NCBI RefSeq assembly: GCF_024713975.1
Contig: NC_091110.1
Location: 1,240,001-1,304,000, forward strand
Reading direction: 5' to 3'
Length of the DNA stretch: 64,000 nucleotides
DNA from: Paralichthys olivaceus
Taxonomy: Eukaryota; Chordata; Actinopteri; Pleuronectiformes; Paralichthyidae
A program made the position numbers and the translations under genes. This document shows positions 1-30,170 of the stretch, piece by piece (within the stretch, counting starts at the first letter, position 1; each line of letters begins with the position of its first letter). The notes beneath the pieces are model-generated. The model saw nothing but the letters and a program-made list of their open reading frames with translations. It made no database searches and was not told the DNA's origin.

Positions 1-364
1 TCTAACTCACTAGCACAGAGCAGCAGCTGTCTCTCTTTCTCCTCCCATCAGGTGTGTGTGCATGTAACTAAGTGTGTGTGTGCAGATGAGGAAACAGGTG
101 GAATCTGGTGGTTTGCCAATTCAAAGAAGTGTTACCTCAGGAATTTGAGCAAATCTCGAGCAAAGGTTTTCTTAAACTCCAACTGACAGCCACCAATCTC
201 TGTTCATCTCTCCCCACTTCCAACAAAAAGCCAGCATATGTAGTTTTTGTGTAAGCTCCGCTGTTGTAGTAATAAAGTTGAGCAGAATTGCGTGTTGTCA
301 GATAAGTGTGAGATGCACTAATGAATGTGTGGATTTATGAGTTACTGTGAGCTTGTCGTGTTTT
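1..364. other. smarcb1 intron 3 (edge of window), nothing recognised
   Basis: Begins inside intron 3 of smarcb1. Short TG-rich runs lie near 51-90. No smarcb1 exon 4 motif (EQKAKRNSQWVP) was found on the minus strand anywhere in 1-5038, so the next exon is outside the window. Confidence 0.5.
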
Positions 365-723
365 AAAGGTCCAGTGTGTAAGATTTAGGTGAAAGGGATC
401 TATTGGCAGAAATTTAATGCAGAATAATTCTCATGATGTTTTCACTAGTTCGTTGTATGAAATATAGTTTTCTTTACCCCAGAAAAGTCCCTTTATATTT
501 AAATACTTTATATTTACATGGAGCGGGTCCTCTCTACGGAGGCTGCCATTTTTTTTTACATTAGTGCAGACTGGACAAACTAAACACCTTTTGAGTTTTA
601 ATGACAATTAAAGGCTACCACCATTTCTTTTTCATGTTAGGAAGGAGTGGGTGAGGTGAGCGATGTTCAGCTGCAACATGCAATTTCAAAACTAGATATC
701 ACAAACTACACACTGTACCTTTT
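365..723 (+). mobile_element. MITE family A, copy 1 (non-autonomous DNA transposon)
   Basis: About 360 bp. The left end reads AAAGGTCCAGTGTGTAAG and the right end TACACACTGTACCTTT, an imperfect terminal inverted repeat. The internal signature CCTCTCTACGGAGGCTGCCA recurs in the copies near 2276, 8213 and 38359. I saw no convincing target-site duplication. Confidence 0.75.
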
Positions 724-1466
724 TAATTTAATTATTTTGTATCCATATCACCTCACCACCTTTAGTAGCAGTGAGTAGGAGGGAGAAGCTATTTGTTTTA
801 TGTATCTTTTTCCCTTGTTTATGATTATATTTTTGTCATTTCTTTACCTTTTGTTTTTGCCAGGGTAGTTATGACCGAGAATTTAAAAAATCTTGTTTGT
901 TGTTTTTGCTCCATTCTGAAGCTAATAAACTGGTCATGTCTTATAACTTATATTCTGTGCTGCTGGCCTTTTCTTGGGTATGGAAAGAGTGGGGATCCAC
1001 AATGCATGTTAGGTCTAGGTTTTTCCTAGACCATGGACATAACGGCAGGACTCTCAATAAGACCAGGACAGCTACAACTTCCTCTGTCATCTGTGGTTGA
1101 GGAATTCATGGTAGTGAAGTCCAGAATTGTAATTTTGCAATGAGACTCAGGACTAACTTCAGACATGCAGGCGTCACTAAAAAATCAGGGCACCATTCGG
1201 CAGCAGGCACTCTATAGCAAAACCCAAGAGCATGTTGAAGCTATGTAACATCATCAGCATGCAATGCATGGGAACAAAGGTGATTCTGAACTTCACACTT
1301 GAAAGGGGGAGGGCAGAAACCAAAGAGAGGAGCTATGATCCAGGTGGAGATAAAGGGACCTGGAAGAAGGAAGAGGATCTTGGGCCATGGAGCTAGCATC
1401 CCTGATTACATAGGCAGATCAGAATGCAGGAGCCATTCCGCATCTCCTTGGTCACCAACTTACTGA

Positions 1467-1735
1467 GAGCAGTGTTTGACACACTTTGACGAAATTCTAA
1501 TCAGGTCATCTTTGAGCCTAAGTGAGTGTTTGTCCCAATTTGAAGATATTCTCTCAGAAAAAACAAAAATACTTTGTGAGGCCATCATGACCTTGAACTT
1601 TGACCTTTGGCTACCAAAATCAAATATGTTAATCCTTACGTCCAAGTGAACGTTTGTGCCAAATGTGAAAAGATTCCTTCACGACATCCAGAGAGGGTTC
1701 AAGAGGGCACATACCAAGTCAATAATTCTGTAAGG
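1467..1735 (+). repeat. Interspersed repeat B, copy 1
   Basis: Contains CCTTTGGCTACCAAAATCAA followed by a GTCCAAGTGAACGTTTGTGCC-like stretch. The same arrangement recurs near 44,520-44,610. I know it as a common fish repeat but cannot assign a class. Confidence 0.6.
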
Positions 1736-2275
1736 TATTTGGGTGTAAGGCCATTTAAGACCTTAATACTCAGCAATAAAAATGAATAAGAAATTTAACA
1801 AGGTGCCAATGAAGGAAGACAAGCACAGGGGTGATGTGGTTGTGCCTTTTTGTTTGAGTGATAAGATGGGATGCATCTGCTGAAGACAATGGAGGAGATT
1901 TGGCTGAAACATGATGGAAGTGCATTACAGCAACCAACGTGACAACATTTTGCAAATCAGCAATTGATACAGTCAATTTTCATATTGTCTGACAGATCAG
2001 AGAGATTAGCGGCAATAAAACTGGTGTAATTAGGGACACCAATCAGAATGACCTTAAAAATGTCATCATTGAATTTAATGGGGACATATCAGGGATGACA
2101 GTACAGCTGAGGTTCTTTAAAAATATAATTATTTACAAATAAAATTATTTTTCATCATGGAACAAATTCGCCACATCCTCCCCATGAATAACAAAGATAC
2201 ACTGTCTACTGTGTCTAGTACGGAAACCATAGAACAACCTGTAGAACAGATTTATATTTGGACCACTTGCATGCT

Positions 2276-2593
2276 AGTTGCATGTTGCAGCTGAATACCC
2301 CTCACCTCATCCCCCTTTCAAACATAAAAGAGAACCTGTGGTAGCCTTCAGTTGTCATAAAAACTCAAAAAGTGATTAGTTTGTACAGTTTGGGCTACTG
2401 TAAAAAACATGGCGGCCTCCGTAGAGAGTATCTGGTCCCAATGTAAAAATAAAGTATTTAAATATAAAGGGCCCATTCAAGGTTAAAGAAAACAACAAGT
2501 CATACAATTTACATGATTACACACTCGTGAAAACATCAATAGGATTATTTTATATTTAATTTCTGCCCTTTCACCTAAATCTTACACAATGGT
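2276..2593 (-). mobile_element. MITE family A, copy 2
   Basis: Reverse-orientation copy of the element at 365-723. It carries GCGGCCTCCGTAGAGAG and ends in TTTCACCTAAATCTTACAC. More diverged than copy 1; the terminal inverted repeats are partly lost. Confidence 0.7.
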
Positions 2594-3913
2594 TCTAATA
2601 AGCAGATGTTTACCAGATGTTTAACTAATTTTAGACCCATATCAAGACTTCTTTTACTTTCTAGAATCCTTGAAAAAGGACTAGAGGATTATCAACTCTT
2701 TATCAATTTTAAAAACGTGGGAGACCACAGACATAATGACAGATATTACTGATTTGTACTCTTATAATGTTCAGAACGCAAACACTGGACGATTAGGCCA
2801 GAATAATAGGCCACACACTTTCCACTTGTAAGAAGTAATTTCACATTTCCGGAGACTTGGAGGACCGATGTGTGTTCTAATTACAGCAAACAAAACAAAA
2901 CTATGGATGAAATCATGGCCGAGAAGGTTTATGCATTTTGCGGTGCAAGCTTGAGGTGAGTTGGAAATGTATCGATGTTTTTAGTTGATGCTACAAGTAC
3001 ACAACATCTGGTTGGTGGTGCTTCCTGGTCAGCTCACTCTCATTGGATATGCAGGTTTCTGTCACAGCCTACTATCAATATCAAACATTTCATGAGAGAT
3101 CGGGGAGGCTCTAACTCAATCGGTAGTATGAAGATCATTTTGAAAAACCCTCACACTTCAGGATTATTTGAGCAGCCAGCGTAAACAAGAGAGAACCCAA
3201 CATTCAGCAGAACTGCAGCGCAGCCATTCTGCGGTGCAACTGCAGCCAGTGTTGCTGAGGTGTAAGCCTGTTTTTGATCTCTAGTTGGCAGCCCAGCCGA
3301 CTCCTGCTTCCTGTCTCTAGTTGGTGGCTCGGCCGACTCCTGCTCCAGGCCCTGATCCTGGTGCCTAGTCGGCAGTGAGGCCAACGACTGATCCTGGTGC
3401 CTGGTCAGCGGTGAGGCAAATGCCTGACAACCTGTCGATGGTGAGGCAGACGCCGAACACTGATCCTTGCGCCCCGGAGGCAGTCTGGCTTGCGCCTATT
3501 CCTTTCCCTGAGCCTGGCGCCCTATCAGTGGTCCAGCTGATCTTGATACCTGCTCGCACTCCGGAGGACCAGAGTTCGGCCCTGAGGGTGTCCGCCCAAA
3601 TTACTTTGCCTGTCTGCTTGGCACCCAGGCAACTGCCAACTGAAAATGCAAGTGCTTTACACTCATGAGAGAGGGCATGTGTTATGTTGGGTTCCAGCTG
3701 GAGCCAATTCCAGCTGACATTTGGCAAGAGGCAGGGAACACCCTGGACAGGCTCCCAGTGTATTTCAGGGCTGACAAATGGACACAACCATTCCTACTCA
3801 AATTGAAACCTATCGACAATTTAGGTTCAGTGTCTTAGAGTTCCTTGAAATCTGACACCTTCCCTTTTTTTCCCCACTTTTCATTATGCTGCAATCTGAT
3901 CATAAATCTATGC
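2594..3913. other. smarcb1 intron 3 with a GC-rich degenerate repeat block
   Basis: Mostly unique AT-rich intron. From about 3240 to 3640 the sequence is clearly richer in GC and carries loosely repeated segments containing CTGATCCTGGTGCCTRGTC-type words. It leaves open frames of up to 140 codons on both strands, but they have no recognisable domain and look compositional. Origin unknown. Confidence 0.4.
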
Positions 3914-4870
3914 CAGTGGCCGCCAACCTGTCGATCAATCTATCGGTTGATTTCGACAGTCTTCACCATCTATCTCTATAACTCTCTGGACTCACTGGCT
4001 GCGGTTGCGCTGCAGATCAGCTGTGTGTCGGTTGTCTGTTGTTAACACGCGCTGTGTCCGCTACTGGCCGCCAGGCTGCTGGTTTATCTACTACATTTCC
4101 TTCAATACAGTTGGATTATGTACGGAACTAAATATCAGGGCTGTACGGTATGAAGATGTGCATCTTTCGGTCTGTGGATAACAATCAAAGCCCCTTTAGA
4201 ACAAATGAATGAATTTAGAAATGCTGGAGTGCTTTTACTTTGCAACGGGTTCAGGAAGTATTTGACAGAGACAGAGACAGATAAACATTGTGTTTAAAAG
4301 CAGAATAAACAGAGAAAATGATCTTTCACCTCAGTTTTAATGTTTATCTGATGAATTTATGTCACAAAAATAAATGGTTGCAACACGTTCTGTATGTGTT
4401 TCTGTTCACCGAATCCATTCTTTTGTTTAAAGATCGTTTTATAGTGAAAAATCTGCACGAGCGGAAAATGCACAGCTTTATACTGTATAGTACTGGTGTA
4501 TATTTGAGTACACAGGTCATAATATATAATCAAAATCCTTGCAAATCCTATGTTAAAACATTGTGCTGCAGTAGAAGCTCTGCAAAAACATATTGTTGAA
4601 CTGAGAACAATGTGCATTGAACTGATGTATTTAATTGATGCCGTAAATATGAATTGATATTAATGTGAATATTGTGCATTGAATAAATAAAGTTGCATAT
4701 CTGCCTTTTTTGTGTATATTTATGTTTGTACATTAAGCCTTTAACAGAAATGACAAACATAATAAATATGACCCTCCTGTGGGTTTTTTGGAAGATATCA
4801 GGGTGGTAGATCTCTGCTTACTTTTGGAATTAAAAAGTCATCTTGGGCTTGAAAAGGTTGGTGACCACTG
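3914..4870. mobile_element. Non-autonomous hAT-like element with target-site duplication
   Basis: 957 bp bounded by CAGTGGCCGCCAACCT on the left and AGGTTGGTGACCACTG on the right (imperfect inverted repeat). It is flanked by ATCTATGC and ATCTACAC, an 8-bp duplication matching at 6 of 8 positions, as expected for the hAT superfamily. The interior is AT-rich with no transposase domain. It lies in smarcb1 intron 3. Confidence 0.8.
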
Positions 4871-5038
4871 ATCTACACTCAATACCACATAATGATTAAG
4901 TGAAAACAGGATTAGAATTGCTTGCAAATCTTTCAAGAAACTGAAATACCACATTTTTATGCTTAAAATCTGCATTTGAGTATGTTTGCAGATGCACTCA
5001 TACACAAACAAAATTGATTATTTAAGAAAATAAATTAC

Positions 5039-12386
<7,348 letters not shown>

Positions 12387-12470
12387 CTTTACGTAGTCGT
12401 TAACCAGCTAACTGTTAAGTAGCCCTCTCTTCTTCAGATGTGTTTGGGGCTTTCGGTAAAGATGGTATCT
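12387..12470 (-). promoter_or_regulatory. smarcb1: smarcb1 5' leader / promoter-proximal region
   Basis: Sequence immediately upstream of the smarcb1 start codon on the minus strand. No TATA box is obvious. Position by context only; the transcription start is not visible. Confidence 0.4.
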
Positions 12471-13609
12471 TCTCAAAATATAGTGTTCGATTTGTGTTTC
12501 TATATTTGAAAAACAAACTATAATCATGGGAGCTCAACAAAAACATAACCACATTAAAACTAAATTTCCCCAGGAAACCACAAACCCGCTATATGCTTGT
12601 ATGCTTTACAATACGTCTAATCAACACATCGAAAATGTGACTTGTCATGAGGTTTTTTCCGAAAACCATGAACGCAGCATTGCCATTGCTCTTCGTTCGT
12701 TTGAAGGTAGAGAAACAAATTGCAGAGAGCATTACCACCCCCTAGTGATATAAAGTGAAATCAGATTACATCCTCCATTAGGGGAGAATGTTATTGGAAT
12801 TAAATGTCTTTTGAATATAATTCCATGTATTACAATACATTAATTTCATTGCATCATCATTACTACGACGGGAATGAAAACCCACACAGTGCCACCAAAG
12901 GGAGTATTTCTTTATTTTCTATTCTATCTCATGTAAAATAGACCTTGTAAATACAAGTTCAGGACAACTGAATGACAGCAGTACAGGGATATCCATGGAT
13001 AGGGTAGTCCTAATTTTAGCCTATTTGATAAATTGTTCAGAACTAGCAAAAACTGTTGAAAAATAATTTGTGTGTTTAAATGATGAGTCAGGCACAAGAG
13101 TGAATTTGCTGAAAGGAACAGAGTCAGCTATATATCTCATTATAGTTACACAATCATTAGGGGATAACGCTATAGGGAAGTATTCAAAGAAACCATTATA
13201 AGGAGTGATCACTATCCAATATTCCTAAAGGTAGGAGTAGAAAGACAAATGGCGCAGAATGAGGGAGAAGGTTTGATGGAGCAAATTGGGAGAAGTATAG
13301 AATATTAATAGAAGATTTAAGAAGGTAAAATTAGATCAGACCATTAATGACATCAGCACAGTAATATGCATTATTGTAGGAACAGCAAAGAGTCAATTCC
13401 AAAAAGATAGTACCATGCAAATACAAAAATGCACCAATGCTATAAAAATAGAAATAAATCATTAAAAGTATTAAAGAATGCACACACTTTTCATAATTTA
13501 ATTGATTACAAAAGGACACAAGGAGTTGTTAGTTGTTAGGAATCTTATTAAAAGAACTAAGAAAAATTATTAGAAGGGATATATTGTGACTCACTGAGTA
13601 CATCACTTC
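12471..13609. other. Intergenic spacer upstream of smarcb1
   Basis: AT-rich. Open frames at 12,526-12,753 and 13,021-13,519 lack recognisable domains. Together with the stretch up to 15,435 it is the 3-kb interval between the divergent smarcb1 and psmb7 genes. Confidence 0.4.
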
Positions 13610-14795
13610 AGAATCAGAATCAAAATCAGAAGTACTTTATTAATCCCGTAGGGAAAGTCAAATGTTACAGAGCCCCTGAGAAAGAGGTGAAAGAGCAAAA
13701 GCAGTTATAAACACAGCAATATAAAAATCAAGTAAGGCTAAAATAAATAAAAGATATACATATGTAGAAATAAAGACTGGGTATGTATAGATTTACATTT
13801 GTGCATGAGTAAAGTAAGTTAAAATATACACAGTATACATTATTAATCTTTATACTGTCATAGTACAATTTGTCATAGTACAATTTGACAGCCACAGGCA
13901 GGAATGATTTCTTGTGGTGTTCTGTCGAGCAGCGTGGGTGGATGAGTCTGCCACTGTAAGAGCTGCAGAGGCTAATCAAGACATTATGGAGAGGGTGTGC
14001 CCCCCCCCCACAACATGGCTGGCTTTCCTGATTAGCTTGTTGAGTCTTTTAATGTCCTTCTTTTTCAAGCAGACAACAGCAAACATGATGGCACTGGACA
14101 CAACAGACTCATAGAACATCCGCAGCATTGTCCTGTCCATGTTGAAGGACCTGAGCCGTCTCAGAAAATAGAGACGGCTCTGGCCTCTTTTGTAAATCGT
14201 GTGTCCACATTTTTTGACCAGTCCAGTTTATTATCTAAGAACACCCCAAGTACTTGTAGTTATCCACCATTTCCACACTGGCCCAATGGATGGTGACAGG
14301 GGTCACCGGCCCCTTCGACCTCCTGAAGTCCTCTACAAGTTCCTTTGTCTTTGACACATGAGCTGTAGGTGGTTTTTACCACTCCATGTGACAAAGTTGT
14401 CCACCACAGTCCAGTACTCACTCTCATTCCCATCAGTGATACATCCTACTACTGCAGAATCATCAGAAAACTTCTGAAGGTGCCAGGTCTCTGTGCAGTA
14501 GCTGAAGTCCATGGTGTAGAGAGTGAATAGAAAGGGAGAGAGGACAGTCCCCTGAGGAGTCCCAGTGTTGCTGACCACTCTGTCTGACATGCAGCCCTGT
14601 AAAGGTACATATTGCGGTCTGCCAGTCAGGTAATCCACAATCCAGGACACCAGTGGGGCATCCACCTGCATCGATGTCAGCTACCCAGTAGCGTCGGCCT
14701 GATGGTGTTGAATGCACTGGAGAAGTCAAAGAACATGACCCTCACAGTGCTTGCCGGCTTGTCCAGGTGGGCGTAGACTTGGTTGAGCAGGTAAT
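13610..14795 (-). mobile_element. Rex1-type non-LTR retrotransposon fragment (RT C-terminal half and 3' end)
   Basis: The minus strand at 14,333-14,671 encodes a reverse transcriptase segment: LVSWIVDYLTGRPQYV, GTPQGTVLSPFLFTLYT and FSDDSAVVG (the catalytic box is FSDD). This pattern is typical of fish Rex1/Babar elements of the CR1 group. Downstream, 13,900-14,330 encodes the RT C-terminal region with frameshifts, ending in a tail near AGAATCAGAATCAAAATCAG. The 5' half is absent, as in most truncated LINE copies. No longer functional. Confidence 0.85.
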
Positions 14796-15435
14796 ATGAT
14801 TAAAAGAATGGGTGGAAATAGAAAATAATATGGATATCCTATCATGGAATAAAGGTGGAACTTAGTCATATAAAACAAGAATAGAGCAGAATTACGTGCA
14901 AAGACATTTGTAAAACAGTTCAGAGAACTTTAGTAATGAGGGAAAGGACAATAGGTAGAAAAATAGACAACCTTCAAGACAAAAAGGAAGATGGAAATAT
15001 AATAAAGTAAAGCAGGGACAACAACTCCAGGGGAAAAAAACGTAAAAATGGGAAATTATTGAAATATGGAAGGATGAGTGGAACAGAAAATCTGATGGTA
15101 TACAATAATATAGAAGCCAAAAGAAAGGAGGAGAATCAATAGGAATTGAAAGGAATTAAAAGATCACATACGATTACAAGTGTAAGAAATGCTGCTATTG
15201 AACCAGCATGTAGAGTAATAAGGCAATATTTCCATTAGAACACGACTAATCAAAATAATGTAGTGAGTGTAAAACTTTCTGATCCACACTCCAGTTCAAG
15301 AGGTGGCGGTAATGCGTCTAAAGGTCGTTTGCCAACCGCCCAAAAAAAATTTACAAGAAGAAGGCGAAGAAGATGAAGAAGGAAAAAAAGAAACAGGCGC
15401 AGGCGCAGGACCAGCGCTATACTTCATTCACCAAA
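14796..15435 (+). promoter_or_regulatory. psmb7: psmb7 upstream region
   Basis: Contains the presumed psmb7 promoter. A purine-rich stretch (GAAGAAGGCGAAGAAGATG) at about 15,355-15,380 is followed by a short G/C-rich interval before the start codon. No TATA box or recognised proteasome regulatory motif was found. Confidence 0.35.
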
Positions 15436-26084
<10,649 letters not shown>

Positions 26085-26159
26085 AATACTTAGTTTCTTG
26101 ATGTATTACACTAATCAGCAGAATTCTTAACACAAATGGTATGCTTTTCCATGGTTTCC

Positions 26160-26165
26160 AATAAA
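26160..26165 (+). terminator. psmb7: psmb7 polyadenylation signal AATAAA
   Basis: Canonical AATAAA 76 bases after the stop codon, followed by a GT-rich stretch (GTGTTGTAGTTG). It implies a short 3' UTR. Confidence 0.8.
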
Positions 26166-26759
26166 AGTGTTGTAGTTGACTGAATGTCTTTAAGTTGCTT
26201 TCCTTTTAAAGTTTTTCAACTTCAAACACAACAGGTGAATCAGTTTTGACAAGGACCACTTACTTAACAGCATCTTTCTGTCTAAACTGAGTGAGCTTAT
26301 TGATAAGATGAAACAGGTGTTAAACACCAAATTGTTTTTCTTTTATTGAACAGGCTGTCTAGGTAAGTTGTAGAGGGAGGTATAATGTGCCACAAAGGCA
26401 CAAAATTGAGTATGATGTTTTAATGCAGGTTGACCACAATGGCACTAAATGGTTTGTATTTATATAGCGCTTGTCTAGTCTTGATGACTAGACTAGTCTT
26501 GATGTAAAGTGTCACAACATGGCATCACCAGAGTTCCCTGACCAATTTTGAGGTGGATCAAATGAAAAGGCTAGGTGTAAAGTGTAAAACATGGTACTTC
26601 CTTTCACTGCAAGGGGGTGCTGTGACTTCTATAGTATATTTTCATCCAGGCCTGTAACACATTCCAAAAGAAGTTTGGACGGGGTAATTTAGGGCTAGTA
26701 ATGATGTAGAATGATAAAAAGATGAAGTGATATGAAATAGGTGATGTCAACAGATCGTT
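26166..26759. other. Spacer downstream of psmb7 with a short LINE-tail fragment
   Basis: TTATATAGCGCTTGTCTAGT at about 26,460-26,480 resembles the tail of the LINE piece near 29,680. Nothing else recognised. Confidence 0.4.
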
Positions 26760-28015
26760 ATCATGATTAAGTACAAAAGCAGCATCCAGGAAAGGCCTAG
26801 TCCTTTAGGAGCATAGATGGGCAGAGGATCGCCAGTTTGCCAACAAATGCGTCAGAGAACTACTGAAATGTGTTCCTCAAATAAAGATAGGAAGGGATTT
26901 GGATATTTCATCCTCTACAGTGCATAACATTATTTAAAGATTCAAGAAATCTGGAGGAATTTCAGTGTGTAAAGAGCAAGGGGTGCTAGCCTAAGTTGAC
27001 TAATTGTATTCTCCGATCCCTCAAACGACAATGCATCAAGAACCACTTCATCCATAAGCGATATAACCACATGGGTTCAGGATTACTTTAGCAAATGTTT
27101 GTCAAGCAGTACAATACGTAGTTACATACACAAATGCCAGTTAAAACTTTACCGTTCCAAAAGGAAGCCTTATGTTAACCGTATCCAGAAGCACTGCCAA
27201 CTTCTCTGGGCTCAAAGGCATCTGGGATGAACCATAACACAGTGGAAACATGTATTGTGGTCAGATGAGTCAGTATTTCAGGTCTTCTTTGACAGAAATG
27301 TACACTGTGTGCTCCAGACTAAAGATGAAAAGGACCATCCAGACTTATTAGCAACAAGTCCTAATGCCAGGGTCTGTCATGGTATGGGGTTGTGTCAGTG
27401 CCCTCGGTAAAGGTAACTTACACTTCTGTGATGGCACCATTGCTGCAAAAAAGTACATTGAGATTTTGGAGAAGCATATGTTGCCTTCAAGACGACATCT
27501 TTTCTAGAGACATCCAAGCATATTTCAACAAGACAATGCAAAACCACATTCTGCACACATTACAGAGACATGGTTGCTGAAGAAGAGGGTGGGGGTGCTG
27601 GACTGGCCTGCGTGTAGTCCAGACTTGGGCACACAGAATGTTTGGCGCATTTTGAAATGCAAAATGCAACAACAGAGACCCCGTACTCTTGCACACCTTA
27701 AGACCAGAAGAATGGGACAAAATGATACCTGAAATGTTTCCTAAATGTCTTTTAAGTGTTGTGAATAGGAATGGCACGATTACAAAGTGGTAAATATTTT
27801 ATTGTCTCAACTTTTTTTGAAATATGTTGCAAGAATCAAAAGAATCAAAAGTTGTTTATTTTGAAAAAACTAATTACATGAGTTCAACCATCAAATAATG
27901 TGCTTTTGTATTGTTTTATTGTAATACAGGTCAAAGATCATTTGTAATCCCTGTTTTCAGTTTTAAATTTTAAACATACAGTAACATACTGTCCCAGCTT
28001 TTTCTGATTTGGGTT
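26760..28015 (+). pseudogene. Decayed Tc1/mariner transposon
   Basis: The plus strand retains a transposase ghost with many stops and frameshifts. Recognisable pieces are a helix-turn-helix-like start near 26,800-26,950, CAAAGGCATCTGGGATGAAC, GTGGTCAGATGAGTC, a TGGTATGGGGTTGTGTCAGT stretch, CAACAAGACAATGCAAAACC (the QDNA-type catalytic box) and CTGGACTGGCCTGC. The right end TACTGTCCCAGCTTTTTCTG resembles the terminus of a common fish Tc1/mariner family. Non-functional; exact left end uncertain. Confidence 0.75.
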
Positions 28016-28129
28016 GTTCAGTAAATAATAGCAACAAACAATGTCAATGTTGAATCCAGGGAGGCGATCTGTGGTCAGTTTCCAGATCAAACTAACAAAG
28101 CAAATATTATTATAAGCTCTAGTGCCCGC

Positions 28130-29300
28130 TTAATGGCCAGGCCCTCTTTTTCTGCAGTGGAATACTATGTTTCACACGGCTGCAGCTTGTGGCTCTGGTA
28201 TAGGATTGGGTGTTCCTCTCCAGGGTCTCTTTGGGCTGGGAACTGCTCCAAGGAAGACATCTGAGGCACCCACTTTTTCCACTTTACCTGACATCTTCTG
28301 TTGAAGTCTGTGCTATTGAGGACAGGGGAGGACCACAGGTAGGCTTTCAGGGTGCTATGAAACTTTTCACAATCATCAAACCAGGTTACTGGGTTCCTCT
28401 GGGGTTTTCTGGTCAGTGCTGTGAGTGGGGCTGCGATGGTTGCATACTGGGGTACAAAGAATCTGTGCCAGAGAGCCAAGCCAAGGACCAAACCTCCTCC
28501 TTGGTGCAATTTTGAAGGTCAGTTTTTAATTGCTTCAACCTTTTTCATGTGTGAATGCATCTCTCCAGGTACAGTGTCTCCTGCTTTCCCCAATGGCACT
28601 TGGAGGGGTTGAGTATCAAGCCAGCCTCTTGAATCCTTCCCAGGACCAATGCAATGTAGCATGTCCAATAGATGTTAGACATGTTCCTCCCACGTTTGAA
28701 CATAACCACATCATCATGATATGCAGCACTGCACTGGTCGCAACCTGGGAGGAGCCCTCTGCAGGCCAACTCAATCACAGTAAACTGGAAAAGTTCGGCT
28801 GGTGTTCAAAAAGCTGTGTATGGATGGGATATCTCCTCTAGCGCCAACTACCAGTATCTCTGCAGCAACTCTGATCTTCTCCAGCATGTTATTGATCCTT
28901 TGTATGGGGTAGGCGTAAAACTCAGAGAGGACCATCCTTCTTGAAGATGATGACCACTGGCATGTTCAATGAAGGCTGGCCTTAAAGAGGAAATAACACC
29001 CCTGAAAGACCTGAAGAAGTTGTATAGTAGTACAATGTGCAAGCGCATGTGTAGCTGTTGTGGTTAGGGGTTCTGGTCATGTCTCCCCAACATCTCTCAC
29101 CAGCACAACCTATGCATGAGCCAAGATTTGATGCTCTTTCTATTTCTTCAGCAAGTTCACATGGTACATCTGTACTGTTGCTCCTTTTCTGGGTGGTGAA
29201 CCTCATAAGTTACAGGACCCATTTTCCATTCTGGAGGTAAAGTTGGTATCCTTGTAAGTCAGGATTTCAACTGTATCCCCCCTCTGGAGAACAGCTGCAC
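28130..29300 (-). pseudogene. Ty3/Gypsy pol remnant, apparently Gmr1-like (integrase upstream of RT)
   Basis: Reading the minus strand 5' to 3': an integrase C-terminal ghost at about 29,290-29,100 (GDTVEILTYKD, GPVTYEVHHPEK, YRCTM), then RT pieces at 29,000-28,545 (VVIIFKKDG, AYPIQRINNMLEKI, AAYHDDVVMFKRG, LGRIQEAGLILNPSKCHWGKQE), then RT/RNase H at 28,509-28,165 (YATIAAPLTALTRK, NPVTWFDDCEKF). Frames are interrupted several times and the YLDD box has become YHDD. Normal Gypsy order is RT-RNase H-integrase. Integrase before RT is known from the Gmr1 group of deuterostome Gypsy elements. LTRs were not found. Confidence 0.75.
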
Positions 29301-29664
29301 CAAAGCGTGCAGATTAGAGAGAAGGTTGCGATGGAGCTGTTCTTTCACATAGGGTTGTCAGAGTCCCCTTCCATATATACTGTTGCAGTGAAAAGTGACA
29401 TTGATGGACTGCAATAGCAGGTGGTAGCACATTGCTTTAGTAAGCTGATGACCTCCTTCCGGATTCCCCATTGAGAGCAACGTTTTGTAGCTGAGTATGG
29501 TAGCTCAGGTGGTAATTATGCTCTGACCGAAAGTGACAACAGTAGAGATGCAGGGCACATATGCCCATGTGCACATATGTAACCCAGGTTTTTTCTTAAA
29601 TTAAGTACCTCAAGCCATTGGAAGTTCCCTGAATGCATCACATCCAAGGTGCTGCTCAACAACT

Positions 29665-29840
29665 ATATACACTTAATGGTCAGTATCTATATAACGCTTT
29701 TCTAGTCTTGATGACTACTCAAAGGGCTTTACAGTACAGTTTTGCCATTTACCCAATCATTCACACATTCATACAGTGGATCTATGGGCAGCACTTTTTC
29801 TTTGAGTAGGCATTCAGGCTTCAGCACTGTGCTGGGACCA
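29665..29840 (-). mobile_element. LINE/SINE 3'-end fragment
   Basis: Contains TCTATATAACGCTTTTCTAG, CTCAAAGGGCTTTACAGTAC and ATTCATACAGTGGATCTATG, also found at 53,615-53,800. This is a common fish retroposon tail. Confidence 0.6.
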
Positions 29841-30170
29841 TCACCAGCTTCACCTCTGGGTGGCGGGCATGAACCGTACAGGGCCCCAACCAGGCCAGAA
29901 AAACCTCCAGCAGTATTGTCTGCCTCTCCGCTTGCCTCTGGAGAGCCCCCAACTGCATCTGCTCTTCGCTGCCTGCTCCCTGTACATAGCCACATACTCC
30001 TCTGCCATTTGAACCAGTGCCGTCTCAGTCTGCAGGTCAGTATCTTTGGCTGTGTTGGGCCTCATGTCAGGCGCCACTGTGGCAAAGGATGTCGCCACCG
30101 GGGTCTCCCAACAATGGCCAAAGACAAACTTTTCAGCATCTTTTAAAAAAAAATCAATGCAAACATACAT
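29841..30170 (-). other. Open frame possibly from a Gypsy gag, uncertain
   Basis: A 106-codon minus-strand frame (contains VQMAEEYVAMYREQAAKSRC) lies upstream, in transcription order, of the Gypsy pol remnant. It could be a gag remnant of that element, separated from it by the LINE fragment. No diagnostic motif such as a CCHC knuckle is seen. Confidence 0.25.

Noticed and set aside
3365..3787. 140-codon minus-strand frame
   Set aside because: GC-rich, internally repetitive, open on both strands, no domain or splice context.
1..5038. Later smarcb1 exons
   Set aside because: No exon 4 or SNF5-repeat motifs were found on the minus strand.
12387..15435. A shared bidirectional promoter for smarcb1 and psmb7
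   Set aside because: The starts are 3 kb apart with a LINE between, too far for a typical bidirectional promoter.
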